64,000 bases of DNA from an uncultured Flavobacteriales bacterium (GTDB lineage: Bacteria; Bacteroidota; Bacteroidia; Flavobacteriales; Crocinitomicaceae): positions 1 to 64,000 of the forward strand of contig CAMLRS010000005.1 in NCBI GenBank assembly GCA_946482515.1. Direction: 5' to 3'. Below the pieces are notes generated by a model that saw only the letters and a program-made list of their open reading frames with translations, had not been told where the DNA came from and did not search any database. A program made the position numbers and the translations under genes. How positions within the stretch are numbered: position 1 is the stretch's first letter; each line of letters begins with the position of its first letter. Positions 23,631 to 32,493 of this stretch are shown here, in pieces.

Positions 23631-23647
23631 ATTGTTCCTTAGTTTTG
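23618..23647 (+). promoter_or_regulatory. Pyrophosphatase promoter (TTG-N19-TAGTTTTG)
   Basis: TTG at 23618-23620 inside the repeat, TAGTTTTG at 23640-23647, ATG at 23652 four bases later. Confidence 0.55.
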
Positions 23648-23651
23648 TCCT

Positions 23652-24347
23652 ATGAAAGCAGAAATCAAACAACTCATTGACGCGATGAGCAAGCGCTTTA
23701 CATCGCACCCGTGGCATGGCATCGAGATCGGCGAAAAACAACCGGCTGTGGTGAATGCCTTCATCGAAATTATTCCTTCGGATTCCATCAAATACGAAAT
23801 CGATAAAGCTTCCGGCTACATCATGGTCGATCGCCCGCAAAAGCTCTCCAACCACATGCCGTGTCTCTACGGTTTTGTTCCGCAAACGTATTGCGATAAA
23901 GAAGTGGCAGCTTTTTCGAACGAGAAAACCGGCCGCACAGACATCGTTGGCGACGGCGATCCGCTCGATATTTGTGTACTTTCCGAGCGCTCGTTCAACC
24001 ACGGGAACATCCTGTGCGAAGCGAAAGTGATCGGTGGTTTCCGCATGATCGACGGCGGCGAAGCGGATGATAAGATCATTGCTGTCCTGAAAGGCGATCA
24101 GGCTTATGGAAATATTGAAGACCTGGCCGATATGCCAAAACTGGTGATCGATCGCGTTCGTCATTTCTTCCTGACCTACAAAGACCTGGACGGTGGCGCG
24201 AAAAACGTAGAGATCACCCACGTTTACGGTAAAGAAGAAGCGTTTGAAGTGATTCGTCGTTCGCACGTAGATTACACGGCGAAATATGGCAACGCTACAG
24301 ACAACCTCGCTGCGGCACTCGCAGCACTGGGATTGGTAAATAATTGA
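23652..24347 (+). CDS. ppa: Inorganic pyrophosphatase, family I
   Basis: Family I soluble pyrophosphatases hydrolyse the PPi made in biosynthesis. The family signature DGDPLD appears in 'IVGDGDPLDICVLSE', with 'YEIDKASGYIMVDR', 'YGFVPQTYCDKE' and 'GGFRMIDGGEADDKIIAV' around it; these place the metal-binding aspartates and the Lys/Arg that bind phosphate. The 231-residue length is somewhat longer than E. coli Ppa. The ATG lies four bases after a TAGTTTTG box, so the messenger is probably leaderless. The DUF2911 gene follows after 25 bases and may be cotranscribed. Confidence 0.93.
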   Translation: MKAEIKQLIDAMSKRFTSHPWHGIEIGEKQPAVVNAFIEIIPSDSIKYEIDKASGYIMVDRPQKLSNHMPCLYGFVPQTYCDKEVAAFSNEKTGRTDIVGDGDPLDICVLSERSFNHGNILCEAKVIGGFRMIDGGEADDKIIAVLKGDQAYGNIEDLADMPKLVIDRVRHFFLTYKDLDGGAKNVEITHVYGKEEAFEVIRRSHVDYTAKYGNATDNLAAALAALGLVNN

Positions 24348-24372
24348 ATCCTCACATATAAATTACGATAAC

Positions 24373-25215
24373 ATGAACAAGATTACATTGATCGCGGCAG
24401 CCATTGGGTTGCAGTTTACAGCAATGGCACAGTTGGCTCCGCAGCCAAGCCCGCTGGGTAAAGTAGAACAGAAAGTAGGCCTGACAGATGTTACCGTTCA
24501 GTATTCACGTCCTGCGAAAAACGACCGCGTTATCTTCGGCGACCTCGTTCCTTACGGCGAGCTGTGGCGTACAGGTGCAAACGAAAACACGAAGGTTACC
24601 TTCAGCGATGGAGTTGTGATCGGGAAAGACAGCCTGAAGGCCGGTACGTACGCTATTTTCACCAAGCCGGGTAAAGACAGCTGGGAAGTTTACTTCTACA
24701 ACGATTATTCCAACTGGGGAACGCCCGAAAACTGGGACGAAGCGAAAGTAGCAGCACACGTTACGACCAAAGCGCTGAAATTGACGGAAACAGTAGAATC
24801 GTTCACGATTGCTATCGACGCAGTTCAGGGAACTGGTGCCAGTATTTCCATCGCGTGGGACAAAACCAAAGTGGTGGTGCCGTTCAACGTTCCGACCGAT
24901 ACGAAAGTGATGGCGAACATCAAGAAAACGATGGCTGGTCCTTCGGCAAACGATTACTTCGCTGCCGGACAGTACTATTACACTACTAAGAAAGACCTGG
25001 CACAGGCACTCGAGTGGACGAATAAAGGCATCGAGCTGCGTCCGGATGCATTCTGGATGTGGCGTCAGAAATCCCTGATCCAGGCAGAAATGGGTGACAC
25101 TGCTGCTGCTGTCGAAACAGCGAAAAAAGGACTGGAGCTGGCTCAGAAAGCAGGCAATGCCGACTACGAGCGCATGTTCAACAAATCCATCGCTGAATGG
25201 AGTAAGAAGAAATAA
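24373..25215 (+). CDS. Exported DUF2911 protein with C-terminal TPR-like helices
   Basis: The 280-residue protein has a signal peptide ('LIAAAIGLQFTAMAQ') and then a DUF2911 domain (about 25-180) with the typical 'VTVQYSRPAKNDRVIFG', 'LVPYGELWRTGANE' and 'LKAGTYAIFTKPG' segments. Residues about 195-275 form TPR-like helices ('AQALEWTNKGIELRPDAFWM', 'AAVETAKKGLELAQKAG'). DUF2911 proteins are abundant in Bacteroidota, are secreted or periplasmic, and have no known activity. A strong intrinsic terminator follows 26 bases after the stop, shared in position with the convergent T9SS gene. Confidence 0.9.
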   Translation: MNKITLIAAAIGLQFTAMAQLAPQPSPLGKVEQKVGLTDVTVQYSRPAKNDRVIFGDLVPYGELWRTGANENTKVTFSDGVVIGKDSLKAGTYAIFTKPGKDSWEVYFYNDYSNWGTPENWDEAKVAAHVTTKALKLTETVESFTIAIDAVQGTGASISIAWDKTKVVVPFNVPTDTKVMANIKKTMAGPSANDYFAAGQYYYTTKKDLAQALEWTNKGIELRPDAFWMWRQKSLIQAEMGDTAAAVETAKKGLELAQKAGNADYERMFNKSIAEWSKKK

Positions 25216-25240
25216 GACAAATCTTATTTGTTACGATAGA

Positions 25241-25276
25241 AATCCCGGCTCGATAACTTCGAAGCCGGGATTTTTT
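25241..25276 (+). terminator. Intrinsic terminator of the ppa-DUF2911 region
   Basis: AATCCCGGCT (25241-25250) and AGCCGGGATT (25263-25272) form a perfect ten-base stem with a 12-base loop, followed by T. Confidence 0.9.
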
Positions 25277-25294
25277 AATTATCCATGTGATGAA

Positions 25295-26830
25295 TTAATT
25301 GATCAGAACGATTTTTCCGTTCATGAAGCTTCCATCACCAAATGAAACAGTGTAAAAGTAAATTCCCGTCTCGTGGCCCGAGAGATCGATTTCAACGGCA
25401 CCTGACCTCGTCGATCCCTGGTTGACTTGCTGACCTGCAGGATTTACAACGGCATAAAGAAAAGGCTCCTGTGAGGCCGTTTTAAGGTTGATTTTGCCGC
25501 TCGTAAGCGTAGGGAAAACCTCAAGGCCGTATCGGTTGAGCTCTTGAACGCTGCCTTCGCGATAAACGCATCCTTCTTCAATGATGTATGACTCGGTATT
25601 TTCGTATGTCAGTTCATAATAACTTCTAACGAATGCTGGCGTAGAGATGGTAAGAGCCTGATCAATTCCGACAAACGTTGTTATGTCGGATGAGACAACC
25701 GATAAATGGGGACGGAAACAATTGTTCGCGGCAAATATCGCCGTATCTACTTTCATAATTCCAATCGATGGGTCGTCGATGTCTGCGTTCTTTATTCCGT
25801 ACGTCGGGCCGTTTCCAACAATAATCCAGTTGGAATCCCGGTATAAGAAATCAATAGCTTCGACATCTGGAACATAAACCTCCATATTCGTACCCATGGT
25901 GTCCATCAGCATGAACAAACTCTGGTACCCATCACCATAGAGCATACCGAATGTCCCGTTGTCGTTTACAATCATACGCTGGAGTTCTTCCTGGTCACCT
26001 GCCGGAAAGGTTTCATATTTACGTGCCCAGTCCATGGTTCCGTCATAATCTAATTTGAACAAAGCCACTTTACCAGTAGAAGGTTCCAGTCCCTGGATGA
26101 ACACACTGTTTGCAAAACCGGCATATGATTCGGACAGCCCTGAATTGCCAAATTCTTTTGACCAGATCAATCCGCCCAACTGATCGAAGCGGGATACAAC
26201 ATCCTCACCGACATACGGTTTGCGAGTGATGAGAAAGAATGTTCCGTCAGAAGCTGCTGTAATGCTACGGTACCATGTTTCATCTTCGCTTTCGATAACC
26301 TTTACCCACACTATCGTTCCGTCTGCATCCAGTTTCATCAAACCGATGTCAGTGTAATTATCGACTACTACAACCGCCAGGTAACCCCCATCGGAAGCAA
26401 CAACGATGTCTGCCATGTATATGGAAACGGATTCATTGGAATAGGTGCGAGTCCAGAGTGTATCTCCCACCGAATCGAGCTTTGCAATAAAGGCGTCGTA
26501 AGCGTTTGAAACGGGGTTTTTCATACGTCCTCCAACCAGCATAGTGGTATCGGAAGCAGCAACCGTGCAATACAGGTGTCCATCGCCTCCTCCCGAAGGA
26601 GTAATTTTTTTGAAGAGTATCGGTACGCCGAGTGAATCAACACGGATTACCAAACCTCTGGAGCTCGTGTGCCCAACTATCAGTGAGCTTTTTTCAGTCA
26701 TTGGAGCAATTGCGGTCGAGTAAAAATGATGCTGATTAGAATAGATTCTATTGCTCCAGATGGTATCGCTTTGAGAGAGAGCAGTTAATGTACAAAGCGA
26801 AAGGATAATAAAGAGTAAATAATTCTTCAT
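25295..26830 (-). CDS. Secreted protein with T9SS type A sorting domain and beta-propeller-like repeats
   Basis: The 511-residue protein has a signal peptide ('YLLFIILSLCTLTALSQ') and a body of repeated beta segments such as 'DSVGDTLWTRTYSN', 'DADGTIVWVKVIE', 'DQLGGLIWSKEFG' and 'DYDGTMDWARKYE', spaced about 50 residues apart, as in propeller proteins that summarise 'D..G...W...Y'. The last 75 residues are a type IX secretion C-terminal signal: 'LEVFPTLTSGKINL', 'VVNPAGQQV', 'IDLSGHETGIYFYTV' and 'GKIVLIN'. It is therefore predicted to be exported across the outer membrane and attached or released. It is monocistronic. Substrate unknown. The gap 26831-27082 upstream holds no gene. Confidence 0.88.
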   Translation of the reverse strand: MKNYLLFIILSLCTLTALSQSDTIWSNRIYSNQHHFYSTAIAPMTEKSSLIVGHTSSRGLVIRVDSLGVPILFKKITPSGGGDGHLYCTVAASDTTMLVGGRMKNPVSNAYDAFIAKLDSVGDTLWTRTYSNESVSIYMADIVVASDGGYLAVVVVDNYTDIGLMKLDADGTIVWVKVIESEDETWYRSITAASDGTFFLITRKPYVGEDVVSRFDQLGGLIWSKEFGNSGLSESYAGFANSVFIQGLEPSTGKVALFKLDYDGTMDWARKYETFPAGDQEELQRMIVNDNGTFGMLYGDGYQSLFMLMDTMGTNMEVYVPDVEAIDFLYRDSNWIIVGNGPTYGIKNADIDDPSIGIMKVDTAIFAANNCFRPHLSVVSSDITTFVGIDQALTISTPAFVRSYYELTYENTESYIIEEGCVYREGSVQELNRYGLEVFPTLTSGKINLKTASQEPFLYAVVNPAGQQVNQGSTRSGAVEIDLSGHETGIYFYTVSFGDGSFMNGKIVLIN

Positions 26831-27070
26831 GATTTGAGGTGTTAGTTTTTATGCATAAATGTGTTTTTTATCATTAGGTTGGAAAATAAAGTTGAAAATA
26901 GATGAAAAAATGAAATCTTCACATTCGTAAAATCAATACTTCCGTAGTTACAATCTGCTCCGACGGAGTTTGCAGTAAAACTTGTTCAGAGAACCTAGAG
27001 ACACTCCTTAATTATATGGCAAGCCATTTGTAATCTTTCCAGTCGAAAAACGTTATACCGTGAAACTCCT

Positions 27071-27078
27071 TATCTTCA
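27071..27078 (+). promoter_or_regulatory. -7 promoter-like box of the first VWA gene
   Basis: TATCTTCA (two bases off TAnnTTTG) lies four bases before the ATG at 27083. Confidence 0.35.
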
Positions 27079-27082
27079 ACGC

Positions 27083-28501
27083 ATGATCCGTTTTGCCTGT
27101 TTGCTTTGCCTGCTGCTTGCGAGTCGCCTGAGTGCGCAGACTGTGTTCAGTACGACCGAGCTGGACCTGGGCGATCTGTATGCCGGTTCCGAGCGCTTCG
27201 GCGATATCCTGGTAACGAACAAAGGACCAAAGAAAGCCTACATTCTGCGCGTGGAGAAAAGCGCCGATGTGGTGTACCGCGCCAGCTCCGATCTGCTGCT
27301 GCCCGACAGCTCGTTTTCCTTTCGCTTACAGGTCAACCCAAAACAAAAAGGCGTGTTTTCCTATACAATCAACGTTTATACCAGCGATAATACGCAGCCG
27401 GTGGCCATCCGCGTTCGTGGAAATGTGAAGGAACTGCCGCAGGACGATGTAGCTGCCATGCAAAACTGTCCGGATTTCGGAACCGAGCCTTCACGTGTGA
27501 AAACGTCTGAAGTCACTGTCATTACTGTCGATGAAAATACACGGCAGCCACTGGCAAAAACCACCGTGACGATCATACGGAATGGCGAACCTGCAGGAGC
27601 ATGGATCACCGGGAAAAAAGGATCATTTACGCAGGAAAGTGTGCCCGGCTATTTCTACTTTTTTGCTTCCCACGACGGCTATTTCCCGAAAGAAGCAGGT
27701 GTTTATGTGGGGCCTAAAGTGAAGGAAATCACCATTCCGCTGCGCATGGACCCGAGCTACTGTTTGCCGGTGCCGACCAAAGAACCCGAAGTAATTGCCG
27801 AATTGCCGCAGGAGCTGCCGAAAGAAACAGCCGAAGCGGTCCTGGAAACCCAGATGAGCAACCAGCAATCCGATTCGGTGATCAAAAAAGAATTGCCGGA
27901 GCTTGCAGCGATCGATCCGAACAATTTCGACGCCGAATATTTCAAGCCGGTGAACGTGGTTTTTGTGCTCGATGTTTCCAGCTCGATGAAGCTGGGCGAG
28001 AAAATGGACCTCATGAAGTATTCGCTCAACCAGCTGGTAGGCTCGCTGCGACCGGAAGACCATATGGCACTGGTGACTTATTCCGACGATGCCAATGTGC
28101 TGCTGGAACCGACTTCCTGCGATCAGAAAGACAAAGTGAAAGCGCAGGTTGCGCAATTGAAGCCACAAGGCTTGACCGCCGGTGGAGCGGGAATCAAGCT
28201 GGGCTACAAGCAGGCCTTGAAACAATTGTCGCCGGACAAGACGAACATGGTCATTATCATCACCGATGGTGCGTTCAACCGCGATTCGGACGATTACCAG
28301 AAAGTGGTGAAGAAGTATGCCAAACAGGGAATCATTTTCTCCGTTGTCGGCATTCAGGACAGCGAGCGCGACGAAAAAAAGATGCAGGAAGCGGCAACAT
28401 TCGGTGGCGGGCGTTACGTGCCGATCGATAAGCTTTCGGATGCGCAATTCAATCTGCTTCAGGAAATCCGTATTGCTTCATTTCGCCGGGTGAGTCAATA
28501 A
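27083..28501 (+). CDS. Exported VWA-domain protein, paralog 1
   Basis: A 472-residue exported protein in three parts: signal peptide (1-19); an Ig-like/DUF1573-like domain (about 20-115) with 'ELDLGDLYAGSERFGDILVT'; a carboxypeptidase-regulatory-like domain (about 145-225, 'VITVDENTRQPLAKTTVTI'); a variable acidic linker rich in Glu/Pro; and a C-terminal von Willebrand A domain from about 290. The VWA metal site is complete: 'VLDVSSSMKLG' (DxSxS), a Thr in 'GLTAGGAGIKLGY', and 'IIITDGAFNRDS'. It is probably involved in a metal-dependent protein contact at the envelope. The next gene is a clear paralog with the same order. Confidence 0.88.
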   Translation: MIRFACLLCLLLASRLSAQTVFSTTELDLGDLYAGSERFGDILVTNKGPKKAYILRVEKSADVVYRASSDLLLPDSSFSFRLQVNPKQKGVFSYTINVYTSDNTQPVAIRVRGNVKELPQDDVAAMQNCPDFGTEPSRVKTSEVTVITVDENTRQPLAKTTVTIIRNGEPAGAWITGKKGSFTQESVPGYFYFFASHDGYFPKEAGVYVGPKVKEITIPLRMDPSYCLPVPTKEPEVIAELPQELPKETAEAVLETQMSNQQSDSVIKKELPELAAIDPNNFDAEYFKPVNVVFVLDVSSSMKLGEKMDLMKYSLNQLVGSLRPEDHMALVTYSDDANVLLEPTSCDQKDKVKAQVAQLKPQGLTAGGAGIKLGYKQALKQLSPDKTNMVIIITDGAFNRDSDDYQKVVKKYAKQGIIFSVVGIQDSERDEKKMQEAATFGGGRYVPIDKLSDAQFNLLQEIRIASFRRVSQ

Positions 28502-28557
28502 AATCGCCCGTTTATTCAAACGTTCCATTTTCCCTTTTTCAAACGATTTGATTTTTG

Positions 28558-28565
28558 TAGCTTTC
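28558..28565 (+). promoter_or_regulatory. -7 promoter-like box of the second VWA gene
   Basis: TAGCTTTC (one base off consensus), 31 bases before the ATG at 28597. Confidence 0.35.
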
Positions 28566-28596
28566 ATTAACGGATTGTCCCGAAAAACAACCGCTT

Positions 28597-29967
28597 ATGA
28601 AACAGCTAATCCTTCTGCTAAGTCTCTGTTTGCCTGTTTTTGCCTTAGCGCAAACCAAAACGGTCGAAATGGGCGAGATCGATCGTTCTACGGTCCGCTA
28701 TGCCGATATTAAGATCCGAAACTATGGCGAACAAACCGTTCACCTGGTGCGCATCGAGCACAGTCCCGAGCTGGTGTATCGCGTCAGTCAGCGTTATACG
28801 AAACCCGATAGCTCGTTTACCATTCGCGTGCAGGTCAATCCTGACACCACCGGATCTTTCGATCACGTATTGCGCATTTACCTGAGTGATAATCAGCTTC
28901 CGTTTGAGATCCGCATTGTGGGTGAAGTCACCGAGATGCCAGATTACACCGACGTGCTGCAGCAGCGCTGCCCGGAATTTGTGCAGGAAACCACCCACAG
29001 CCGCGATACAGAAACGGAATTTACCTTAACAGCTGTGGATGCTGCCACCGGAGCTGTCCTCACACGGAGTACCGTTACGCTCATCCGCGATGGAATGGCC
29101 GCTGAATCATGGATCACAGGAGGAACAGGATCGCTGCGGAAACAATTGCCCCAGGGCTTTTTCTACTTTGTGGTGTCGCACTCGGGTTACGAAACGACTG
29201 AAACCGGGATTTACGTCACACCGGATATCGATACCGTTTACATTCCGCTGAAAAAATACATCTACGAACGACCGAAAGAAGAACAGCCTGATCCAGAGCC
29301 GCTACTGGCCGATGAGCCCGAACGGATTCCTGACAAAGACGTTGAAAAAGTACTGCTGGAGCAGATCCGGACCGATACGGCGCAGGCAGAATATGCGTTT
29401 TCCGACACCAGCGTTTACCGTCCGGTGAATATCGTTTTTGTGCTTGATATGTCCAGTTCCATGAAAATGGGCGAGAAGATGGACCTGCTGAAATTCTCGC
29501 TACAGCAGCTGGTGGATGAGCTGCGGCCATCCGACCAGATCACGTTTGTGACCTATTCCGAAAATGCACGGGTTTACCTTTCACCTACGTATTGCATCGA
29601 CAAACAACCGATTCGTCAAAAGATCACCGATCTGAAAGCGGAAGGCCGGGCTTCGAGTACGCGCGGGATCAAACTGGGCTATAAAGAGCTGAAGCGTCGT
29701 GCCGAGCCTGGATCTGCCAACCTGGTCATCGTGATTACCGACGGCGCTTTTAACCGTTATTCCAACGATTACCAGAAAGTGGTGCAGCAACATGCCGGCC
29801 ATGTGGTCTTTTCCGTTGTAGGCATCCAGTGTTCTTCCGTCGATGAAAAGCACCTGAAAGCCGCGGCTGAATTCGGAAACGGCCGTTACATCCCGATCAA
29901 CAAGCTCGCCGACGCCCAGCAGCGCCTTCTGGAAGAAATCCGGAAGGTGACCTTCAGACAATCTTAA
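28597..29967 (+). CDS. Exported VWA-domain protein, paralog 2
   Basis: This 456-residue protein repeats the architecture of its upstream neighbour: signal peptide ('LILLLSLCLPVFALAQ'), Ig-like domain with 'VEMGEIDRSTVRYADIKI', regulatory-like domain with 'LTAVDAATGAVLTRSTVTL', a short acidic linker ('KEEQPDPEPLLADEPE') and a VWA domain with an intact metal site ('VLDMSSSMKMG', 'RASSTRGIKLGY', 'VIVITDGAFNRYS'). Differences concentrate in the linker and Ig-like domain, while the VWA core is nearly the same, so the pair arose by tandem duplication. The two genes are 95 bases apart with a possible separate promoter. The stop TAA is followed at once by a G/E repeat (29968 on). Confidence 0.88.
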   Translation: MKQLILLLSLCLPVFALAQTKTVEMGEIDRSTVRYADIKIRNYGEQTVHLVRIEHSPELVYRVSQRYTKPDSSFTIRVQVNPDTTGSFDHVLRIYLSDNQLPFEIRIVGEVTEMPDYTDVLQQRCPEFVQETTHSRDTETEFTLTAVDAATGAVLTRSTVTLIRDGMAAESWITGGTGSLRKQLPQGFFYFVVSHSGYETTETGIYVTPDIDTVYIPLKKYIYERPKEEQPDPEPLLADEPERIPDKDVEKVLLEQIRTDTAQAEYAFSDTSVYRPVNIVFVLDMSSSMKMGEKMDLLKFSLQQLVDELRPSDQITFVTYSENARVYLSPTYCIDKQPIRQKITDLKAEGRASSTRGIKLGYKELKRRAEPGSANLVIVITDGAFNRYSNDYQKVVQQHAGHVVFSVVGIQCSSVDEKHLKAAAEFGNGRYIPINKLADAQQRLLEEIRKVTFRQS

Positions 29968-30007
29968 TTTCCCCCCTTTGGAGCTTGCCTCGCCGGCAGG
30001 CAGGGAG
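29968..30007. repeat. Family G repeat carrying an embedded palindrome (family E)
   Basis: TTTCCCCCCTTTGGAG is followed by CTTGCCTCGCCGGCAGGCAGG and then GAGTATTAAGGAG. The palindrome has the same CTTGCC/GGCAGG arms as at 38086-38110. Confidence 0.65.
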
Positions 30008-30071
30008 TATTAAGGAGTGTGGCCTATCCAATTTAGGTTGCCACCTCCATCATTCCCTTACGCCACGGAGA

Positions 30072-30100
30072 GGCATCAAACATCCAACATCAAAAAAATC
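30072..30100. repeat. Intergenic repeat, family C
   Basis: GCATCAAACATCCAACATC followed by AAAAAATC, as at 19261-19296. Confidence 0.6.
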
Positions 30101-30170
30101 ATTCCCAATTCTTTCCTGATTTCCATCTGAACTTTGTCAAAAATAAATGTTCAACTAAAAAACAGAAATC

Positions 30171-30614
30171 ATGAAAACAATGCATGTAATGCTGGTGATG
30201 CTGGGACTTTCAACCGTTTCCTGTGCGCAGGATATTCCACAGAACGAAGTACCATCTGTTGTCATCAACGCTTTCCAAACCAAATTCCCGGATGCAATGG
30301 ATGTCGAGTGGGAGAAAAAAGGCGACATCTTCAATGTGGAATTTGATCTCGGAAAAGTCGACCACGAAGCCTGGATGGATGCAACCGGAAAGATCATCAA
30401 ACACGAAACGGATATCAAAGAAAGTGAGCTGCCGGCTTCGGTGAAAGCAACCATTGCGAAAGATTTCAAGGATTCCCGCATCGATGATGTGGATAAGATC
30501 GAAAAAGACGGAAAAGTGTATTACAACGTGGAACTGGATGGCAAAACCGGTGATCGCATCATCCTCTTCGATGCAGCCGGTAAACAGGTCAGCGATCCGT
30601 CATTCCTGTATTGA
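30171..30614 (+). CDS. Exported PepSY-like (DUF2874) protein
   Basis: The 147-residue protein has a signal peptide ('MLVMLGLSTVSCAQ'; the Cys could be a lipobox but AQ cleavage is equally possible). The mature part contains two PepSY-like units: 'VVINAFQTKFPDAMDVEWEK' with 'VEFDLGKVDHEAWMDATG', and 'SVKATIAKDFKDSRIDDV' with 'YYNVELDGKTGDRIILFDAAG'. Such proteins are common in Bacteroidota periplasm, and the fold resembles beta-lactamase-inhibitor proteins, but no inhibited enzyme is known. It is monocistronic and ends in a strong terminator. Confidence 0.85.
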   Translation: MKTMHVMLVMLGLSTVSCAQDIPQNEVPSVVINAFQTKFPDAMDVEWEKKGDIFNVEFDLGKVDHEAWMDATGKIIKHETDIKESELPASVKATIAKDFKDSRIDDVDKIEKDGKVYYNVELDGKTGDRIILFDAAGKQVSDPSFLY

Positions 30615-30634
30615 TCTAAACACCGTTGACCCAG

Positions 30635-30665
30635 AGCCCCGTCCCGCCAATAGACGGGGCTTTTT
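30635..30665 (+). terminator. Intrinsic terminator of the PepSY-like gene
   Basis: AGCCCCGT (30635-30642) pairs with ACGGGGCT (30654-30661), then TTTT. Confidence 0.85.
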
Positions 30666-30742
30666 GTCATGTTTCCTGTCAGCCTGTCGCACTTTTATTC
30701 ATGGCCTGTTTCTTGACATGCCAGCAATGAAAATGACGCATT

Positions 30743-31303
30743 ATGGCAAAAGAAAAAGAGCAAAACGAGCATATTGACCCGAAAACAGAACCGATTGCAG
30801 AGGAAACAACCGATCAGCAGGCAGATGCAGCCGTGTCGAATACTGACAATTCGTCAGAAAAACCGGGTGCAGAAGACCAGCTTGCTGTGTTGAATGACAA
30901 ATACCTTCGTTTGTACTCTGAATTCGACAATTACCGCAAGCGTACCAACAAGGAAAAAATCGATCTGATTGCAACGGCAAGCGCTGCTGTGCTGAAAGAC
31001 CTGGTGGGCGTTCTCGACGATTTCGATCGTGCTGTGGCCAACAACGAGCAGGTAACTGATCCGGAAGTATTGAAATCCGGCTTTAACCTCATCCATACCA
31101 AGCTGAAATCCCTGCTCGAAGCAAAAGGATTGAAGCCGATGCAGTCCAAAGGCGAAGTATTCGATCCTGAGTTGCACGAAGCAATTGCCAATATTCCGGC
31201 TCCGAGCGACGATCTCAAAGGAAAAGTGATCGACGACGTAGAGCGTGGTTACTACCTCAACGATAAAGTAATCCGTTACGCGAAAGTTGTTGTCGGCCAA
31301 TAA
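30743..31303 (+). CDS. grpE: Nucleotide exchange factor GrpE
   Basis: GrpE releases ADP from DnaK. The 186-residue protein has an acidic, low-complexity N-terminus (about 1-50), a long coiled-coil helix ('LNDKYLRLYSEFDNYRKRTN', about 55-100) and the C-terminal beta domain with 'FDPELHEAIANIPAP', 'GKVIDDVERGYYLNDKVIRYA' and 'VVVGQ'. Length is typical. dnaJ begins nine bases after its stop, so the two co-chaperones are cotranscribed; dnaK is not in the window. The start at ATG 30743 is the only one giving the acidic tail. No clear CIRCE or HrcA operator is seen in the 78-base upstream gap. Confidence 0.95.
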   Translation: MAKEKEQNEHIDPKTEPIAEETTDQQADAAVSNTDNSSEKPGAEDQLAVLNDKYLRLYSEFDNYRKRTNKEKIDLIATASAAVLKDLVGVLDDFDRAVANNEQVTDPEVLKSGFNLIHTKLKSLLEAKGLKPMQSKGEVFDPELHEAIANIPAPSDDLKGKVIDDVERGYYLNDKVIRYAKVVVGQ

Positions 31304-31312
31304 GATCACCTG

Positions 31313-32428
31313 ATGGAAAAAAGAGATTATTACGAGATTCTGGGCATTGCGAAAAATGCGACTGAAGGTGAGATCAAGAAAGCTTACCGGAAAATGGCGT
31401 TGAAATACCACCCGGATAAAAATCCGGGCGATAAAGCAGCCGAAGAACAGTTCAAGGAAGCGGCCGAAGCCTACGAAGTGCTTTCCGATGCGAACAAGCG
31501 CGCACGCTACGATCAGTACGGTCATGCCGGATTGGGCGGAGCAGGCGGTTTCGGAGGCGGCATGAACATGGAAGACATCTTCTCCCAGTTCGGCGATATC
31601 TTCGGAAGCGCATTCGGAGGCGGTGGAAGCTTCGGCGGCAGTCGTGGCGGACAACGCGTGGTGCGCGGTACCAACCTGCGGGTGAAAATGAAGCTCACGC
31701 TGGAGGAAATCGCCGAAGGCGTTCGTAAAAAGATCAAAGTCAGCAAGCTCGTCAACGCAGAAGGCGTAACGTATAAAAACTGTTCGACCTGTAACGGAAC
31801 GGGGCGCATCACACGTGTGGCGCAAACCTTCCTTGGGGCGATGCAGACACAAACGGCTTGTCACGTGTGCCAGGGAGCCGGTAAAATGATCGATTCCAAG
31901 CCGGCCGACACCGATGCACAAGGATTGAAGCGCCAGGAAGAAGTGATCGAGATCGATATTCCTGCTGGTGTGGAAGAAGGCATGCAGCTCAGCGTAACCG
32001 GGAAAGGAAACGCCGGGCCGTTCAATGGCATCCCGGGCGATTTGATCGTCGTGATCGAAGAACACGAGCATGAAGAATTGCGTCGCGATGGCGATCACCT
32101 GCATTACGAAGCCTACATCAGCTTTATCGATGCCGTTCTGGGCGAATCACTCGACGTTCCGACCATTGGCGGCAAAGCCAAGATCAAGATCGAACCGGGA
32201 ACGCAAAGCGGCAAAATCGTTCGTCTGAAAGGCAAAGGCTTACCGCATTTGCAAGGTTATGGACACGGCGACCTGTTCGTACACATCAATATCTGGACAC
32301 CGAAGAAAGTATCGAAAGAAGAACGCGAGATTCTGGAAAAGCTCCGCAGCAGCGAACATTTTGTTCCTGCACCCGAAAAAGGGGAGAAGGGCTTCTTCAA
32401 ACGTGTGAAAGATATGTTCCACGGATAA
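31313..32428 (+). CDS. dnaJ: Chaperone DnaJ with reduced zinc finger
   Basis: DnaJ stimulates DnaK and holds unfolded clients. The 371-residue protein has the J domain with HPD at 33-35 ('[11 protein letters not shown]'), a Gly/Phe-rich segment (about 70-115), a zinc region and the two C-terminal substrate-binding sheets ('[20 protein letters not shown]', '[20 protein letters not shown]'). The zinc region has only two CxxCxGxG motifs, 'CSTCNGTG' (157-164) and 'CHVCQGAG' (183-190), instead of the usual four, so at most one zinc can bind. This matches what I know of flavobacterial DnaJ proteins. It follows grpE and ends in an intrinsic terminator. Confidence 0.95.
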   Translation: MEKRDYYEILGIAKNATEGEIKKAYRKMALKYHPDKNPGDKAAEEQFKEAAEAYEVLSDANKRARYDQYGHAGLGGAGGFGGGMNMEDIFSQFGDIFGSAFGGGGSFGGSRGGQRVVRGTNLRVKMKLTLEEIAEGVRKKIKVSKLVNAEGVTYKNCSTCNGTGRITRVAQTFLGAMQTQTACHVCQGAGKMIDSKPADTDAQGLKRQEEVIEIDIPAGVEEGMQLSVTGKGNAGPFNGIPGDLIVVIEEHEHEELRRDGDHLHYEAYISFIDAVLGESLDVPTIGGKAKIKIEPGTQSGKIVRLKGKGLPHLQGYGHGDLFVHINIWTPKKVSKEEREILEKLRSSEHFVPAPEKGEKGFFKRVKDMFHG

Positions 32429-32449
32429 AAAAGTTTACTTGTTTAGAAG

Positions 32450-32479
32450 GGCTGCGCTGAGATTCACGCAGCCTTTTTT
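32450..32479 (+). terminator. Intrinsic terminator of grpE-dnaJ
   Basis: GGCTGCG (32450-32456) pairs with CGCAGCC (32467-32473), extended by A-T pairs to about ten, followed by six T. Confidence 0.85.
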
Positions 32480-32481
32480 GT

Positions 32482-32489
32482 TAGTTTTA
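32482..32489 (+). promoter_or_regulatory. -7 promoter box of the CPBP gene
   Basis: TAGTTTTA, one base off TAnnTTTG, four bases before the ATG at 32494; it lies directly after the dnaJ terminator. Confidence 0.5.
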
Positions 32490-32493
32490 GTTT

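Noticed and set aside
30854..32104. Long open frame antisense to grpE and dnaJ
   Set aside because: It spans two well-conserved genes in the opposite direction and shows no family features.
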